64,000 bases of DNA, from contig JASEVX010000017.1 of the NCBI GenBank assembly GCA_031761405.1, forward strand, positions 12,410,043 through 12,474,042, given 5' to 3'. Both the position numbers and the translations under genes were made by a program. This document shows positions 1 to 10,100 of the stretch, piece by piece; position 1 is the stretch's first letter; each line of letters opens with the position of its first letter. The notes under the pieces are model-generated. The model was not told the DNA's origin, made no database searches, and saw nothing but the letters and a program-made list of their open reading frames with translations. The stretch is from Serripes groenlandicus (lineage: Eukaryota; Mollusca; Bivalvia; Cardiida; Cardiidae).

Positions 1-271
1 ACAGATTTTTTTTGTAAATATAGACTTTTACTTAAAGACGTGAAAGCAAGGTTCTAATTGGCTGGCGGAAAGGTCGTCTGAACGTGACCCTCTATCGGTT
101 GTCCTCAGATCCTATGCGTAGCGTTAATAGGAGATGATTTTAATGAGATTGACCCTATTTCCTTTTTAGGTGTGTTAAAGTAGATTTGAGTACAAAACTA
201 TCTAACGCATCATTTCTGATGTCAAGATAAGGGGCAGATAACTGATACTTACCGTTATTGCATTATCAAAC
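1..271. other. Non-coding flank, nothing recognised
   Basis: AT-rich sequence ahead of the first transposon. I saw no long open frame and no recognised repeat. A short stretch between a possible acceptor near 108 and a possible donor near 169 is open in one frame for about 19 codons, which is too little to call an exon. Confidence 0.5.
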
Positions 272-542
272 CATATGAGCCGTCCCGCGAGAAAACCAAC
301 ATTCTGGACTCTGCGTAAAGTATCGACCCGGACCAGCCTAAGCATGCCGCGCAGGCTTACACGGATATACACTTTACGCCTCCTGTTGATTTTCTGTCTC
401 AGGAATCATTACTCTATACCTCTATCCACATGAGTCGGAATGTGTCGGCCCGGATCAGTCTGCGCGGACTGCGCAGGCTGGTTTGGGTCGATATATTACG
501 CAGAGGCTATAATGTTGGTTTTCTCGCGGGACGGCTCATATG
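272..542 (-). mobile_element. Family A MITE, copy 1 (reference copy)
   Basis: This copy has perfect 32-bp terminal inverted repeats at 272-303 and 511-542, with TGAGCCGTCCCGCGAG as the core of the end. Inside lie two further GC-rich short palindromes (cagcctgcgcagtccgcgcag type) and a conserved centre related to cctctatccccctgagacgg. It encodes no protein, so it is a non-autonomous DNA transposon of unknown superfamily. Here the centre reads as the reverse complement of the orientation I call forward. The flanks contain TA dinucleotides, but other copies do not confirm a TA target duplication. Confidence 0.85.
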
Positions 543-564
543 TTACTGGAAACAAAAAGTAACT

Positions 565-664
565 CACATCATGGTGTTCATTGGTCACATCATGGTGTTC
601 ATTGGTCACATCATGGTGTTCATTGGTCACATCATGGTGTTCATTGGTCACATCATGGTGTTCA
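565..664. repeat. 21-bp minisatellite, five copies
   Basis: Units of cacatcatggtgttcattgg type start at 565, 586, 607, 628 and 649 and are almost identical. The unit is seven codons long, so it stays open in more than one frame, for example as repeated HIMVFIG. This explains the short frames seen on both strands, and I do not regard it as coding. It begins 22 bp after the family A copy. Confidence 0.9.
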
Positions 665-685
665 AAAATAATTATTTGCTGTGTT

Positions 686-786
686 GAAATACTTCTCCGA
701 AAACGAATAAAAGATTGAAACAAGACAAGTAAATAATTACTTATGTACGCGTATTATCGTGAATTACTTCTCCGAAAACGAACAAG
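686..786. repeat. 75-bp repeat, isolated copy plus partial
   Basis: One unit containing acttctccgaaaacgaa and tatgtacgcgtattatcgtg, followed by the start of a second unit. The same 75-bp unit forms an array at 1051-1245. About 265 bp of unrelated sequence separates the two blocks. Confidence 0.8.
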
Positions 787-1050
787 TTATTTTAAAAATA
801 CCATTTACATGTGTCTAAAGTTTTGTAATAACGGTAGAAGATATACGTATTTTGTATCTTGCTGTTTCTTAAATCATTTTATACAATTTATTTATTCATA
901 AAGGTGTGGGTTTTTTTCAAACATATAACCCAGTTTTTCTTAACAATAATAATGTTGGTTTCTCCCTTTTCGATTACGTCACCCCATGGTACAAAATTAA
1001 AACCTATCCCATACTGACGCCGCGCTTCCACACGGCGTCAATAAAACATT

Positions 1051-1245
1051 ACAACAAGACAAGTAAATAATTACTTATGTACGCGTATTATCGTGAAATA
1101 CTTCTCCGAAAACGAATAAAAGATTACAACAAGACAAGTAAATAATTTCTTATGTACGCGTATTATCGTGAAATACTTCTCCGAAAACGAATACAAGATT
1201 ACAACAAGACAAGTAAATAATTTCTTATGTACGCGTATTATCGTG
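1051..1245. repeat. 75-bp tandem repeat, about 2.6 copies
   Basis: The motif acaacaagacaagtaaataa starts at 1051, 1126 and 1201, an exact 75-bp period. Units differ by a few substitutions. The block at 686-786 is the same unit and marks the other edge of what may once have been a longer array. Confidence 0.9.
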
Positions 1246-1353
1246 TACCTATTTTGTATGAACGTAAACAGATCAATCCATTTCTATTAATGTTTACAAT
1301 GTACTTATTCTAACATAGAACGTGAAAAGATCTGTTATGTCAATATAAATAGT

Positions 1354-1765
1354 TTAACCCTTTTCCACATATAGACGCTTTCTGACGCCTCTGCAACAGA
1401 CGACTGTTGAAAACGAGCAATCTTCCCATTTTCCACAATGTTTTCAACTCTTTTCAGTAATTATACCTACATTTATAAAGCTGTTCCTTGTGTTTGCCAA
1501 GATACTTTCAAAGGTCGTCTGTTGCAGAATTGTTTCCCTCATATAGACGCTATCAGACGCCTCTGCAGCAGACGACTTTTGAAAAACATTGTGGCAAAAG
1601 TGAAAATTGCTCATGATGAGCAAATTTCACCATTTGCCACAACGTTTTTTAACTTTTTGCATTAATTATACCTTCATTTATAGAGAGAGTTTCTGTTTTT
1701 TTTTTACCAATTTGCTTTTAAAGTCGTCTGCTGCAGAATTGTTTGTAGGTGGGGAAAGGGGTTAA
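1354..1765 (+). mobile_element. Family B piggyBac-like MITEs, two fused copies
   Basis: Two family B elements lie head to tail, joined near 1531 without a TTAA between them. The left one starts with TTAACCC at 1354 and the right one ends with a GGGGTTAA-type end at 1765. Each carries a stem near the left end (gcagcagacgac) that is inverted near the right end (gtcgtctgctgcag), plus a central palindrome around gaaattgctc. The shared junction suggests recombination between two copies or insertion of one into the end of the other. Confidence 0.8.
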
Positions 1766-1910
1766 TATTGGTGAATTGGAGATAATAACCTGCCTTTCAA
1801 TGGCTTCTCGGTGAACTTATTCAAACAGTTTTATTTTATATCACTATTGTCCCCGTTTTATCCATTTCCCACATACAACAAATCCGACGCATACATATCT
1901 TTAACCCTTT

Positions 1911-2135
1911 CCCTAATATAGACGCTTTCGGACACCTCTGTAGCAGACGGCTTTTTGAAAACATAGTGACAAAAGAAGAAATTGCTCAAAAACGAGCAAT
2001 TTCTTCTTTTGCCACAATGTTTTCCACTTTTAGTCATAGGTTATCCATTCAATTATAGAGATTTTCTATTTTTTGACAAAATATGTTCAAAGTCGTGTGC
2101 TGCAGATTTCTGATGTATGTGGGGAAAAGGGTTAA
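1911..2135 (+). mobile_element. Family B piggyBac-like MITE, full length
   Basis: The element runs from TTAACCCTTTCCC at 1911 to gggaaaagggTTAA ending at 2135, so TTAA flanks both sides. Internal inverted segments include tagcagacggc near the left end and gtcgtgtgctgcag near the right end, with a 28-30 bp hairpin centre around 1975-2010. No coding potential. Confidence 0.85.
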
Positions 2136-2863
2136 GTTAGCGTTTGATTATTGATTAAAATGCGTCTACAAACGGGAAAGGGTTAAACTGCTTTTTGAAC
2201 AGTTTGTGGAAGTTGTTTTGATTCCTATTATATACTTTCACAGCTCCCTCTTAGATACACACGTCAATGCTTTTTCAAACAGTCCTGTGTATGTACACAA
2301 TATGGCAACATATTGAGAAATTAGTACTAATATATATTCGATAGTTTATTAAAAGTCTCATCAATACATCATATATACATCACATAATAAAATATAGCTT
2401 AAAACATGTATTGCCACTCAATGTATGAGTTATAAGAGACTAATTATGAATATTCTCTTTTGCCTTTTTCATTTGCCAATGAATTAATTATGGAAAATCC
2501 ATTGTATTTTATGTTTTAAACTTGCTATAAAAACAAGTGGTATTTATGTAATAAAAGTATATTGTATAGCACTGTATTTTATTATGTAAAATTTGTTCTC
2601 TTTCCCACAATGTTTTCCACTTTGTATCAAATCGTTCTTACCAAATTTCCAGATGAAACGAAAGCAGAAGAATTTACAAGTATCATATCAGACAATAGTT
2701 AAAAGGAACAAAAAAAACTTTCATGAGATAGTGTATTCGATTAATTTATTGTTAGAGGTAAAACATATTTAAGATATGACAATACCAGACTTTCAATCCA
2801 ATGGGATATGTAAACCTAATTGTGAAAAGGGTTTAATGTTCCTTTGGTATAGAACAAAAAGGT
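2136..2863. other. AT-rich intergenic or intronic DNA
   Basis: No gene was recognised. At 2153-2185 there is a solo right end of family B (cgggaaagggttaaac). The rest is low-complexity AT-rich sequence. Confidence 0.5.
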
Positions 2864-3098
2864 TTAACCGTTTCTCTCATACGACAATTCTGCAGCAGAC
2901 GACTTTGAACATATTTTGTCAAAAAATAGAAAATCTCTATAATTGAATGGATAACCTATGATTAAACGTTGGAAAACATAGTGGCAAGAGGAGAAATTGC
3001 TCGTTTTTGGAGCAATTTCTTCTTTTGTCACTATGTTTTTCAAAAAGCCGCCTGCTGCAGACGCGTAAGAAAGCGTCTATATGAGGGAAAGGATTTAA
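2864..3098 (-). mobile_element. Family B MITE, inverted copy
   Basis: Same family as the 1911 element but in reverse orientation, with TTAA at 2864-2867 and 3095-3098. The gcagcagacgac arm faces gcctgctgcagac at the far end, and the centre is the long hairpin gagaaattgctc / gagcaatttcttc. It lies 729 bp from the 1911 copy in inverted orientation, so the pair could fold on itself in a transcript. Confidence 0.85.
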
Positions 3099-3430
3099 CA
3101 GAGAGATATGACGGGTGGCACTCACAATAGTTTAATTACTGCAGTACACAAATAAAAACTTTGTCCCTTCAAAAACTTTCTAAATTTTAGATTGTATTTA
3201 TCGGGCGAATCTTTTTAAGTTTATAGTAGATCTACCCGAAGTATTGACGATATATTTTCCTATTAGAACACCTTGTCACTCCGCACAGTATGCTTATGAG
3301 TCATCTCTCTGAACAGAACCCTCTGTAGAAAAAAACACATGTTATAGAGGAACAATTCAATTTCCCCAACAAATAATTAGAAGTAAATGGAAAATATGGA
3401 TAACATTATTATACCCCCTTCGAAGAAAGA

Positions 3431-3433
3431 GGG

Positions 3434-3465
<32 letters not shown>
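3431..3465 (+). repeat. Poly-G tract (29-G run)
   Basis: Five G, one A, then 29 consecutive G. It is able to form G-quadruplexes on this strand, and its length is likely to vary and to be poorly resolved by sequencing. Confidence 0.95.
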
Positions 3466-3498
3466 TATATAGAAGTCACTGTGTCGGGCTGGCTCTCT

Positions 3499-3527
3499 GT
3501 CTGTCGGTCGGTCGGTCGGTCGGTCGG
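3499..3527 (+). repeat. (GGTC)n microsatellite
   Basis: About five and a half units of cggt, 33 bp after the poly-G tract and within the same dispersed repeat. Confidence 0.9.
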
Positions 3528-3756
3528 AGGCCATATATTTTGTCTGTGTCTATTTCTTACAAACCACTGGGTTGAATTCAATAAAATTTTACATGAAGTT
3601 TCTATACCAAGAGGAGATGTGCATATCCTAAACGTCTTACAATTGCATGTTATTTGACAAAGTTATGGGCCCTTTTTACTTATTGAGTTATGGTGTGTGT
3701 AGGTCAAGGTGCTGTTTAGGGGTTATTTATCATATTCATTGATAGTTCTAGTTTAT

Positions 3757-3962
3757 ATATGAGGTGTTCCACGAGAAAAACCAGCAGTATGAACTCTACG
3801 TAATGTAATGACCCAAATCGCAGTCCGGGCAGGCTAATCCGGCCGACACGTTTCCGTCTCAGGGGGATTAGAGGTATAGAGCAATGATTCCTGAAACAGA
3901 AATCCACAGGAAGCGAAACGTGTCTCTCCGGCTTAGCCTGCGCAGGCATGCTCCGGCTGATT
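3757..3962 (+). mobile_element. Family A MITE, copy 2, right end missing
   Basis: Diverged left end (atgaggtgttccacgagaaa) followed by the recognisable centre (tctcagggggattagaggta) and then cttagcctgcgcaggcatgc. The element stops near 3960 without a right TIR, so it is truncated. Forward orientation. Confidence 0.7.
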
Positions 3963-4014
3963 CACAAACTATTGCAAATGTTAAGGGTTGTACTGTTACT
4001 ACTTGTGCCTGTGA

Positions 4015-4200
4015 ATGCCGTTTTCAAATACACATACAGCTTGTATCGAGGTTGTTTGCCGTATTTAACATTATTTCTGTTATACCACGTGGCAGTTCAA
4101 TTATCCATAATATCCTGGTAAATCAACCACTATTAAACTGGGAAGTGTAGGCGCCCTGCCAAAAGACACTCCACCAAGACCGCAATATTTCGAGCCAGCG
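4015..4200 (-). mobile_element. SINE fragment, minus strand
   Basis: On the minus strand the sequence resembles the 3' half of the tRNA-SINEs found elsewhere here, with a gtggtataacagaaataatg-type tail at 4065-4090. It also carries the segment that in other copies reads ggtggagtg...cccaagg. The tRNA head is eroded. Confidence 0.5.
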
Positions 4201-4570
4201 TACTTTAAATTGACATATATATATTTTTTGCGATCGAAAGTAAATTCGCGAAATCTATAGACCGCCGATTAAAGCATAGCCGACACTATTAGTCAGTTCG
4301 TAGATTATGTTTGTTCAAAACGAACAATGCGTTAAATATTGATACTGTCTTTTCAAATCCCACCAGAAAGCGGCAAGGGTTTTACTTCGCAAATAGTTTT
4401 ATCTTAAAAGACACATACAGTATTTTAGAATGGTACAGCTTCGCCCGTGTTTAGTCATCTTCGCTAGCCAAGGCTACTTCGAACATTAGCATAAGAGTAA
4501 TGTAATGGACAAATCACCCTTTGCTTACGAAGATGGTGTTAATTTTCCGGATCAAATGAATGTTTGATGT

Positions 4571-4812
4571 TTCACTCTGCTTTCAACAATATTTCAGTTA
4601 TATCACGGCGTTTCCAGGGTAAGTTACCAGTACGTGTGGTCCATTTATCCTGACACCAGTCAGTCAGTCGTAATGCTAACCCCGCACCATGAGCTCCAAG
4701 GAGGGCAGTCATTCATACCGTTTTAAAGGCTTTGGTATGACCCGGCTAGGGATCGAACTCGCGACCTCCCGAACCCGAGGCCTCGGACGCTCTGCCACTA
4801 CACCACCGAGTA
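4571..4812 (-). mobile_element. tRNA-derived SINE, minus strand
   Basis: Reading the minus strand from 4812, a tRNA-like head contains gtagtggcagagcgtcc (A-box region) and gcgagttcgatccctag (B box). Next come a body with ggggttagca and ggtgtcaggataaatggacc and a tail with gccgtgatataactgaaat. The body matches the + strand copies at 5169, 11753 and 57705. The head is probably an RNA polymerase III promoter. Confidence 0.8.
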
Positions 4813-4819
4813 AATAATA

Positions 4820-4936
4820 TTGCAAATAGTGTGACAAAAGGCGAGATTGCTTATTAAGATCAATTAATACTTTTGCCTCAATATTTTCAAACGTCGTCTG
4901 CGGATACATCAAACTGTGTTTGTATATTGAAGGGTT
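4820..4936. mobile_element. Family B relic
   Basis: Retains tgtgacaaaaggcgagattgc, then aaacgtcgtctgc and gaagggttaagg. The ends are degraded and the central palindrome is partly lost. Confidence 0.5.
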
Positions 4937-5168
4937 AAGGAAGGTCGTACACACTTCACATTGTATGTCTTCGAAAATAAACGATCAAAGCAGCAATCAT
5001 GTGAATACCATGTTAAGCTGAAATCAAACAAAGAGTGTAATTACCATTTCATGTGCTGGTAATAACAACAGAGCTGCGTCTTGCGAGTTTGTGCCTTTTT
5101 ACATTTTTCTGTACAGGATGCACAAAAAGGGATATCGCGGTAACATCCGCGTGAATACATTAACATTG

Positions 5169-5285
5169 GTTGTTATGGCTGCCCTCCTTGGTGATCAGGG
5201 TTGCGGGGTTAGCATCATGACTGACTGGTTGGTATCAGGATAACTGGACCAGTAGTACTGTTTAGTTACCCAAGACCCCGAGAGG
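5169..5285 (+). mobile_element. SINE body fragment
   Basis: Carries tggctgccctccttggtgat, ggggttagca and ggtatcaggataactggacc, the body module of the SINE at 4571-4812, here on the + strand. The tRNA head and 3' tail are missing. Confidence 0.65.
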
Positions 5286-5407
5286 GCTCGCTAGTCCTCG
5301 TTGAAAGAAAACGCACCACGACCACAACTCGCCTGACACGGCATCGACAACTTTCGTAATGAGAGAATTAATGACATGATTGCTGAAATACAACAGTATT
5401 CGTACAT

Positions 5408-5669
5408 AATGAGCCGTCCCGCGAGAAAACCAACGTTATGGTACCTGCGTAATTAATCATCGATCCAGATCAGCCTGCGCAGTACGCTCAGACTGATTGG
5501 GGCGACACATTCCGTATCAGGCGGATAGAGGTATAGAATTGCTGAAACAGAAAATCCACAGGAGGCGAAAAGTGTATGTCCGGGTTAGCCTGCGTGGCAT
5601 GCTTAAGTTGATCCGGGTCGATAGTTAACGCAGAGTCCACAATGTTGGTTTTCTCGTGGGACGGCTCAA
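5408..5669 (+). mobile_element. Family A MITE, copy 3
   Basis: Complete, with left end atgagccgtcccgcgagaaa and right end gttttctcgtgggacggctc. Forward orientation. The flanking bases are not a TA pair on both sides, which weakens a TA target-site model for this family. Confidence 0.85.
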
Positions 5670-6001
5670 AAGTATACTTAATGTACAGAGATATGTGTTA
5701 CTATTTGTTACACTAATACAAGCAAATCAAAGCACCGGAATAGTCTGGATTTTGTCGATTTCAAATCCACGTATCTGTTTATATGTGTTATATGTATTTA
5801 TATGTGTCAATGAATATGTACTTTGTATAAGTCTAAATAAACGATCTGGTCTGTGATATATGATTTTGAACTTTGATTTCAAACGTTGTTTATCAATCAA
5901 TATATACGTTAAGAGTTACCGCTTTAAACGAAACGGGAACGTACTGCATCTATGAACGAATTTCATTATCATCTAACCAAACTTCTTCGCTGTACGTATA
6001 T
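5670..6001. other. AT-rich DNA, signal-peptide-like frame rejected
   Basis: A frame running out of the right TIR of family A gives a hydrophobic stretch (RYVLLFVTLIQANQS) that looks like a signal peptide. It has no in-frame ATG, so I do not call it the first exon of the downstream gene. Confidence 0.4.
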
Positions 6002-6251
6002 ATCGAGGGCTTGGCGTAAACCGGTTGTAACTAAAAACCTATTTTGAAAACCTTGGTTTAGGGTAAATTTTGATTCCTTTGTAAACAATTCAAATTTAGA
6101 TACCATTGCTCAGAACGAGCAATGGCACCTAAATGTCCATTGTTTACCAAGAAAAATTATTTAACAATTATAAAGGCTTTACTGTCAGTTGATTAACCTT
6201 GGTAAAAAAATACAAATTTTAGTTACAACTGTTTCACGCCAAGCCCTCGAT
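6002..6251 (+). mobile_element. Family C MITE, copy 1
   Basis: Inverted ends atcgagggcttggcgt and acgccaagccctcgat, each followed inward by a related ggttgtaact / agttacaactg module. The centre holds the palindrome cattgctcagaacgagcaatg near 6103. No coding capacity. The copy at 8916-9166 has the same ends with the interior inverted. Confidence 0.85.
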
Positions 6252-6919
6252 ATGTACATGTAATATCTACAATACAATATACAATACAATATATTTTATT
6301 ACATTACGGCATGTTTGCCTATTGTTAATACAAACAATTATGTACAAAAAAACAAAATGTTATCACTTTACTAACATATATGTATATATATACGCTGTAC
6401 TTTGATCTGATTTAAATGAGACTGAATACTAACTTTAATTCCTTCGACGTAGATTATGACGGTACTCTAGATGTGTTGTCCTATTGATTTATCCTTCATA
6501 TCCCTTACTATGATGCCAATCGCAAGATGAAACAAAATCAAGACGCAGTACGAGTATATATAGGATCTGACATGAGTTGTCATTTCATATAAAGTGTTAT
6601 AAAACGAGTTCAAGAAATTTGTTATTAAGCGAGCCTCTGTGAAAAAAGTCCCAATATGTTATAATACTTAAATAAACTGGTAACTAATCACACTATAACA
6701 TATTGTTATGGCCGATGAAGAACCCTTTACCTCGTCCATCTATCGTGACGTTTGTGTTTACCGGATACACGTTCTCAGCCATTGTGTAAACATTTGCGGA
6801 TGAATACAAAAATAGTGATTCGGTCATGTTATATTACACGTGTGACATATAAAGAAATATGTAATTGGTATATACGATCGGATACAAGCATCGTTATGTG
6901 ATAAACGTATATATTTCAG
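6252..6919. other. Putative intron upstream of exon A
   Basis: AT-rich DNA leading to the acceptor of exon A at 6918-6919. An ATG at 6708 opens a 31-codon frame (MADEEPFTSSIYRD...) with no convincing donor. I note it but do not call it. Confidence 0.4.
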
Positions 6920-7165
6920 GGATAATGCACAAGAATTGCGGGCGAGAGATCAGTGGCTATGGGGGAGAGATCGTATTTAATTCCTTGTTGCTACCCAAGA
7001 CCAGTTCATCTTCCTGCCAACTGACGTTCATTGGCAATGGATCAGAAAACAGCATGTTGTCTTTCTTTTTCAAATCATTCAACATAACTGTCGGGTGCGG
7101 TGCTAACTTGACGTTACAGGAAATCCCGATGGGTCCACATGCAAGAAATCGATCGTATGCCCTAG
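6920..7165 (+). CDS. Exon A: first part of CUB domain
   Basis: The acceptor is cgtatatatttcag ending at 6919 and the donor is ctag|gtaaca at 7166. The exon is phase 1 at both ends. It encodes CUB hallmarks: NCG (first Cys), GYGGEIVFNS (the GG-x-I strand), SSSCQLTFI (second Cys followed by a beta strand), MLSFFFKSFNIT, and VGCGANLTL (third Cys and the D-x-L-type strand). It contains four N-glycosylation sequons. A longer minus-strand frame over the same bases is a shadow. Confidence 0.8.
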
Positions 7166-10100
7166 GTAACATCTTTGATATTAAATTACGCTTTCTGTAA
7201 ACAATATGTTTTTTTATGCTCCCCAAACAGACCTTCCCCAAACTAGTTTGGGAGAGCATATAGTTGTCGCTTTGTCCGTCCGTCTCGTGACCGAGTACTT
7301 GTGGGGTGTTCTTTTGGGTTGCAACCCACAAGTTTGAAACAAAAGAAATAATCCCACAAATACACTTCATGGGTATGTCCGTCCGGATGTCTGTCTGTCT
7401 GTCCGTCCGTCACACTTTGTCCGTCACACTTTGGTCCGTCACACTTTGGTCCGTCACACTTTGGTCCGTCACACTTTGGTCCGTCACACTTTATTTGCAT
7501 TGAGCATAACTCTAAAAGCACTAAATATATTTCAATGAAACTTGAAATATACATACATATCAATAAGACAGAGAGTGCATAATACAAGAATCATAACTTT
7601 ATGGTGAATAATTTTCTAAATATCTCCCTTGTTAGACTTTATATTTCCATGTCAGGACCATAACTCGAAAGGTACTAAAGATATTTCGATGAAACTTGAT
7701 ATATAAAGATATTAAAGAGAGGAAGTGCATTACACAATAACCATAACTCTATAATAAATAATACAAATTAACTCCCTTTTTTTTTTATTATTTTCTTTAT
7801 AATTAAGTCTGTATTATGTAAATATAATGGACACTAATGAAGTCTGTTTTATGTATTATATAGATATAATGGACAACTATTTTGCATATGTGTTTGAAAG
7901 GTTCTTTACACGCCAATAAAATATGGCAATGGATCAGCGGAAGTTTTCCTTTACACGCCAATGAAATAACAAATAAAACAAATAATATATCTGTACAAAT
8001 GTATGCTACTAATTTGAAGGTATGATCACTAGTTAAAGGTAGTTCTATCAGACAATGCCTATTATCACTTGACAAAAGCCCTTATGGGGAGCATCATTTG
8101 GGTCCACCGATTCCTTATTCTATTTTGTTTCTGCATATACTGTAACATGAGAAGCAACTATATCTTAAAGAATGTTATAATTCAAAGTGTATTGTTCACA
8201 TCTGTCATACGTTGATTGTAATAAATATAGTATCGTTGTTACTCCTTTCCCATATACAAGAATCTACAGTAGACAACGTCGTGACATTTTATCTTTAACT
8301 TATAGTATTGTTTATTCAAATTTAAGTTTATAATCATAGTGTTGAAATCAGAAGCCTAGCTGCGTTTAATGGCCGTGTGATCTGCTTCATTAACATAAGT
8401 CAAGTATGTGCTAAAGCCCACCTTTATTTGGCAATTCCCTGTCTATAGTATTCACACTTTTAATTTTACCAATTACTCATTGTTCTGCATAGATTATTCT
8501 GCAATTAAAGGCCACCGGTGAACAAAGACCATGTTCTCTTCCCATTGGTGGTCTTTAAACACAGGTTGGACAGTCCGACTGTGTAAGGAAAATGTAATTC
8601 TCTGAAAAATTGGAAGAGTGGAGAAAAGACCTGATGATAGTTTGAACAATTTCTTCAAAATGCAGTTTGCTGTAGAGATGTCATATATGGAACAAATCCA
8701 ATAATTGATTTAAATATGAGAAGCTTATTTTTATCTTCCATAACGGGATTAAATAAAGGTAAATTGGTGTAATGATAAAGGGGCTACAGTTCTAAAGTTT
8801 TGTTAAAAGATACATCTCGAACTTGAAATACATTTACAGTTCTGTAAACGGACAGTGGAGACTCTGGTTAGACTGTGAGGTTACACAGACTCAAGTGAGC
8901 CTTCAATGTACGCAGATCGAGGGCTTAGCGTGAAACGGTTGTAACTTAAATTGCTATTTTTTTTACCAAGGTTAATCACCTCGTCATGAAGTCTATATAA
9001 GCGTTAAACCATTTCTTTTGATAAACAATGGAAATTCAGGTGCCATTGCTCGTTCTGACCAATGGCACCTAAATTTGCATTGTTTACAAAGGGGTCAAAA
9101 TTGCCCCTAAACCAGGGTTTTCAAAATACGTTTTTAGTTACAACTGTTTCAGGCCAAGCCCTCGAGATGAACTAAGACCCGAAATCGTTAGACCCGACTT
9201 GTATATCAAGTGGAACCTGCGTATAAAGACCACTCGTGGGAAGACATCAATCTGGTCTTTGTTCACAAATAGCCTTTATTTGCAGGGTCATTTATGTAGA
9301 AGTTTAGTTATTGGGAAACTAAATACATGGTCGCTATAGACAGGGAATTGCTGTTCCAAGGTGGTCCTTAGCACAGGTTGGACAGTCGACTGCAGATATA
9401 TATATATTTTTTTCAGGCCTACACGAATCGTTTTGTGTGTCAAATCCGTACATGAACGAGAACCTGATGTACACAACAAACCGCCGATACCTGAGGTTAA
9501 CGTACACCAAAAACCATTTCCAACTCAGACCCAAATTGTCCTTTAATATCAAATTGGCAACGTTTTTATCAAGAAGTAAGTATCGTTACTTATCAAAACA
9601 AATTACCTTATTCTGAACCGTGGGTATATGTATTATTATCACTTCAAAGTTACGACATTGTATGCCACAGTCATACACGAATGTATATTCTCTTAAATTG
9701 CAGAGGACTCGCGATAAGTCGAACAAGTGATAACTCGCATATATCGTTTAGCTCGAACCAATTCCTGGAAAGGTTCTGTCTTATTAAAACAGCGTACCAG
9801 CCGTAACGATTGCCCATTGATTAATTCAAATTTTAGTATTTTAGTATAAATATAAAAATCAATTTAGCGTGAATCGATGGATACCTCGAACATGTCGATA
9901 ATTCGAAGAAATTCGAGATATCACAAGTCAACTGCAAATAAAAAACATGAATGAAAAAAACACGTACGTTATAATTTATTACACTTTTAATAACAATTCA
10001 GATATCTTGACTGATGAGACACTTTTGTATAGTCTGGTTCACGAGTTTTCTATGTATATATGTTTGTAATTGAAGTCAGCATCGTGCCTTTATTTTCAAG

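Larger units (their letters stand above)
3415..3725. repeat. Dispersed repeat E1 with simple-repeat head
   Basis: A poly-G tract and a (GGTC)n tract are followed by unique-looking sequence with aagttatgggccctttt and gagttatggtgtg. I associate this arrangement (simple repeats, then 'ataactc'-type motifs) with dispersed bivalve repeats. The boundaries are approximate. Confidence 0.5.

Noticed and set aside
5656..5856. Signal-peptide first exon of the CUB gene
   Set aside because: The hydrophobic stretch has no in-frame ATG and its frame starts inside a transposon end.
6708..6803. 31-codon frame MADEEPFTSSIYRD as first exon
   Set aside because: No convincing donor in phase 1 to join exon A, and the opposite strand is equally open.
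6957..7370. 137-codon minus-strand frame opposite exon A
   Set aside because: The + strand has CUB hallmarks, splice sites and matching phases; the minus frame runs across the exon, the donor and into a repeat.
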